Source: Liolophura sinensis
Taxonomy: Eukaryota > Mollusca > Polyplacophora > Chitonida > Chitonidae
Direction: 5' to 3'
Length of the DNA: 64,000 bases
Assembly (NCBI RefSeq): GCF_032854445.1
Contig: NC_088302.1
Coordinates: forward strand, 8,615,338 to 8,679,337
The notes under the pieces are model-generated. The model did no database searches, was not told where the DNA came from, and saw only the letters and a program-made list of their open reading frames with translations. Shown here in pieces: positions 60,171-64,000 of this stretch. The translations under genes and the position numbers were made by a program. Position 1 is the first letter of the stretch. Each line of letters starts with the position of its first letter.

Positions 60171-63100
60171 TACTCTTACCCTAGCTGTCTAGAATTGTGC
60201 AGATTTTGTGTGTAAAGAGCTACACCAAGTCCGTTATTCAACACTGGGTATCCGAAACATCACCGAGGACACGGCGAAATTCTTACAAGACTTGTTACAA
60301 AAGAGAATGCATGAATGTATAGGAGGCCTATTTTACCCACTTTTGAATACCAGACTTCGTATAAAGTGTATTGTGGCATACGTAAACCAGACTGAACTTA
60401 TCAGATCGGAAGAGAGTGTTTTAAATGCTAATGCTAAATATTATGAAACTTAATATGAACCAATCCCACCCTTGAATCTCCCACCAACAAAACAGCTTCC
60501 TGATCGATCCACCGCAAAGTACTTTAGTATGTCCTTTTTTTCAGAGGAGTGCAGGAAGTCCTGATCAGGGCTTTGCTAAGTATTACGTAGACGTATTGTT
60601 TCGCACCACCAAGACAGATACCTACCGATAATTACGTCGTCTTAGAGTGACTTATTTTCTAACCATTTACATGAATGCTCTATCTTTGTATTTTCTTGGA
60701 AACCGTTACAATATAGGCTTGTATGCTTGACCTAAATTATTTTCTCTTTATTTCGCGACAACTGTATGAACTTATTCTTACGTCCCACCGACTCTTAATT
60801 CCCACCCCTTGTATCGACTATATTTCAGTGAAATAGACCTATTTCGGTGAGTTGATTGTGATCTTCGCTATTCTCACTACTACAGGACTAGAATATCTTC
60901 TTGTAGTAACAACCAATCTTCTACATATTAATATCTATATATGTATTATGATGAACAATAGTTTAGTTTGTGAGATATTTTATTTGTATGACTTGTGCAT
61001 GTGATTTTGCTTGATAACTATCCATGAAACAAACCCGGCTACGTCTATCTAGTTTTTGAGACAGATAGAGAATTGTTCTGTCAACAACGAACGTCAAAAG
61101 GAAAATGCCGACCTAGCTGAACAATATGGTAATCTCGTTCAACAGAGCATGGGCGGGACAGGAGATATATTTCGTCAAGTGATTATCATGGTGGGTTGGT
61201 GTTTGGGTCACGACGCATCTATGGAACTGTTAATGGATAAGCCCTGCAGCAACGTGTTTGCGAAGTACGGCGATCCGACCACAGTATTGGCTAAACCTTA
61301 TACTCAGTCTAAATCTTTATCGATCAACCATTTCTATCCTGACAATACCGGGATATCGGCCTTTGAAAAAGCCCATTGTGGTCGTTATAACAATAAACTC
61401 ATTGTTATTCAAAACCAGCTCGTGGGCGTCTGTACTAGAGGAACTAGCGGTGGCCCCTTTTCATAGCTTGTGGTCGACTTCTTTTTTCACAACCATTACA
61501 AGATAAAACCGAAAGCTTTTCTTCTATAGTCAGGGTAAAACTCCTTTTCAGGATCAAGCTTGGAACCCCTGATATATCTATATAATGACATAGTTATGTT
61601 ACTTGTGTATTTTAGTGGTATTAATAACTGACAAGCACAGACTATATGTTATAGTGTGTATAGATCTTACATGTATGCAGAATTTAGAGTGATAAAGGCC
61701 GTCGTCTGTATCTGATATGGTCCTAAGGACAGCGACCTTGTAAAGGGTACAGACCTGGAACAACAAATGCTTCCCGCTTACATCATACAGAAGTGCTGAA
61801 ATTATGGAATATCATACGGGCCAAAAGGGCTTCATAGCAGATATATGAAAGGCCTTGAATTTAAATGTACTTCTATAATTATTACTTGTATTTTTTCTAG
61901 TTATTTAGAATGAAGATTGTGTGTATATATTAACGTGTACAGCAGAGAATGTTGGAGGGGATTTTTCGAGTTGGACGGCTGTACAGGCTGTTGTTAGCTG
62001 TGTATTGTTGATTATTGTTTTATGCCCTTATAAAATGTACGAGTTACGTGCCAGTCTTCACGCTTGTACGTAGCTTTATGTCGGACGTACGTATGCTAAT
62101 GTCGTTGTCCAAGCATCTCGGATTACCACCAGTGAAATGTATAAAATAATCTGGTCTTGTCTTAACTAAGGTAAATATAATCCCCATCGTTCTGCTCCCC
62201 AGTGAATCTGTCCACGCTAAGGCCAGACCGAGGCCGCGTTAATGACTGTGTTTACCCCTGGCTGGTTTAGATGTGTTCCACTGTAATTAATATGGGCATA
62301 TTCACGGCCCAATGCAATAAGTGATCGATATCCGTGTACACAAGCGACCCGCTGTAAAAGTTCTAACAATTCGATTAGAATTGTTCCATCAGATCCTGGT
62401 AGATTTTCTGATCGAATTTTCAGCTATATGATTGATCAAATCTCCAAAAGAATGCTCAAGCAACTTGTTAATGGAGATATGAACATTTTTCTACCTGCAT
62501 GGCCGGTCTAACGTTGCCTGGTGTCCAGGAAACACACACGTCATTTACAGCGCTGTACACGTAGGCGGGTATCTCAGGCGGCATTTGGAGGAATGTTTCC
62601 AACTCGCTGCCTATATTTCTGTGTTTCGCATTCATCTGGCACAAAGTCACTAAATGATAAATCGTCACTCCGATGGCAATCCGCAGTACAACCTCACATC
62701 CGCGCAAATCCATTGGTTATAAGGTCAAGCCGACGTATGATAAAACATAAATGGTTCATGAACCATTCATTCATTCAGGTTGCAATTGTCGTGAGATAGC
62801 GCGAGATTATCGCCAAGGGAGAAACTACTGCTTCACTAAATGCTTTATGACCCTCTGATTTCCAAGAATCCAGGAGTCACCTTTACAGAGAGATCGCACG
62901 AAAGTTTTCCTCCGTAACTAGCCCTAACGCAGGATAGAAATCTACATACAAAGTTTCGTGAAAGCAACGCCAGATCTGATCACGTAGATGTCAAAAACTT
63001 TTGACCGATATCAAGTTCTCACTTATTGCATTAAGTCAGACTGTGTATTGCATATATAGAACTGTTTACATACATATATGTATATGCACATCATATGAAC

Positions 63101-63176
63101 GTCGTGATTGTTGATTGGTTTGTTATCCTGCATTGGAATATGTGTATATTATTTATTCAGCATAACGAAGAATAAA
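60171..63176 (+). other. Syt4: Probable Syt4 3' UTR and polyadenylation signals
   Basis: No further coding sequence of the family follows the stop. AATAAA hexamers lie at 61393-61398 (with GT-rich sequence downstream) and 63171-63176, also followed by a GT/T-rich stretch. A ttatttatt nonamer, an AU-rich decay element, is at 63149-63157 just before the distal signal. A 137-codon open frame at 61053-61466 has no recognisable family and starts without ATG. UTR extent is inferred, as no transcript is available. Confidence 0.45.
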
Positions 63177-64000
63177 GGAAATATATTGTCTAGTTTCTCG
63201 TCTAGTTTTGCTTTGTCACACAAATTAAAGTCATGCACATGTGTGTGTTATACAGATGTAGTCATATACCATTTCAGTGGAAACTAGAGCTAAGTCGCGT
63301 CTCGCTTCAACTATATACAAGGTTATCGGATAGATATTTGTTTATTTGATTAATGAATTTCGTCATAGGACAACGAGTATACGAAAATCCGGAATGGAGA
63401 ACCGCGCAATATCTGGTAAGAGATCTGATAAACGAACAAAGAACAGCACGGGTCCGAAGTAGTGCATGGAATCCAGATTAGAGAAATCCATCATCAAATG
63501 TATCTCGTGATGTATCCGACATCTGAAGCCAAACATGTGACCTTGGTTAATTGCAAGGTAATGAAGCCCAAAAACTATGAAAATTCATAAAGTTAGTAGT
63601 TGTTAGGGTTGGTTCAAATATGAATAATTATTTGCACGTAAAAAGATAAAGAAATTCTTATCAGAAGTACAATTATGTGATGTAGCTGTGAAAAAACGGA
63701 CGCGTATTGTATGGTAGGCAGATACAGAATGTGACTGTCTATATACGTGGACTGGTAAAAAAGGGTATTTTTTGTAGTTATAGATTTCAGAGTGAGAACG
63801 AAATCGGTAAGAGAAATTTAGCTTTCTCTATAATTTGTTTTAGTAGTTTGGTATTATCCCACCTCTCGTTCAGATGTAAGAGCGGTAAGGCACACGCTTT
63901 CAACAGTATTTGGCATGTTTGTGTTACAAAACAATTCGTTTTTTTTTACAGCCAAATACGTGATCCAGTTTTTCACAATTCCACTTCATTCCTGTATAAA
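63177..64000. other. Downstream flank
   Basis: No gene or classified repeat recognised to the end of the window. Confidence 0.45.

Noticed and set aside
61053-61466. 137-codon open frame downstream of the Syt4 stop, ending in a TSGGP-like motif
   Set aside because: It lacks an ATG at its start and has no recognisable family. The GTSGGP resemblance to the serine-protease active site has no supporting His or Asp motifs or domain around it.

Overview
This is a eukaryotic, animal window: A+T-rich, intron-rich DNA full of short interspersed elements (SINEs) and tandem repeats, with no bacterial-type gene packing. The animal is most likely a mollusc, or at least a lophotrochozoan. Three tRNA-derived SINE families are present. 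The most abundant has a 3' tail containing an ACGGCGTAAAACACC-like core followed by AAATAAATA, a type I associate from general knowledge with molluscan genomes; I could not search for it.

The one recognisable gene is a synaptotagmin-4/11-type gene (Syt4) on the + strand, covering about 45.1 to 63.2 kb. Four coding exons can be placed: a 43-nt exon with the start codon (45129-45171), a 797-nt exon with the membrane segment, linker and C2A domain (51670-52466), a 124-nt exon with the first part of C2B (57373-57496) and a terminal exon with the rest of C2B and the stop (59863-60170). Splice sites and phases (1, 0, 1) agree across all three junctions. The protein would be an integral vesicle or Golgi membrane protein with two cytosolic C2 domains. 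Its C2A carries the Asp-to-Ser change in Ca2+-binding loop 3 that marks Syt4/11. The large exon is not readable in one frame as given: at least five places need a frame change, nearly all consistent with one extra base. A diverged copy of the last C2B exon lies just upstream of it. A perfect CArG box and a perfect CRE sit 7 bp apart about 200 bp upstream of the start codon.

A second gene is suggested on the - strand by one first-exon-like segment (25049-25217) with an ATG, an open frame, an ideal donor site and a GC-richer upstream region. Its family and further exons were not recognised.

Layout: 1-6.4 kb holds a 75-bp minisatellite and unassigned DNA; 6.4-12.2 kb holds a full-length SINE-B with perfect target-site duplications and a SINE-C; 16.95-19.37 kb is a 38-bp satellite of about 64 units with higher-order structure; 19.7-24 kb holds a palindromic repeat, a minisatellite split by a SINE, and more SINEs; 25.0-25.8 kb is the - strand first exon and putative promoter; 26.8-44 kb holds minisatellites, a long palindromic MITE-like element and many SINE copies; 44.9-63.2 kb is the Syt4 locus with repeat-bearing introns. 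The frame breaks in the Syt4 exon raise the possibility that insertion-type consensus errors hide other exons, so the apparent gene poverty should be read with caution.
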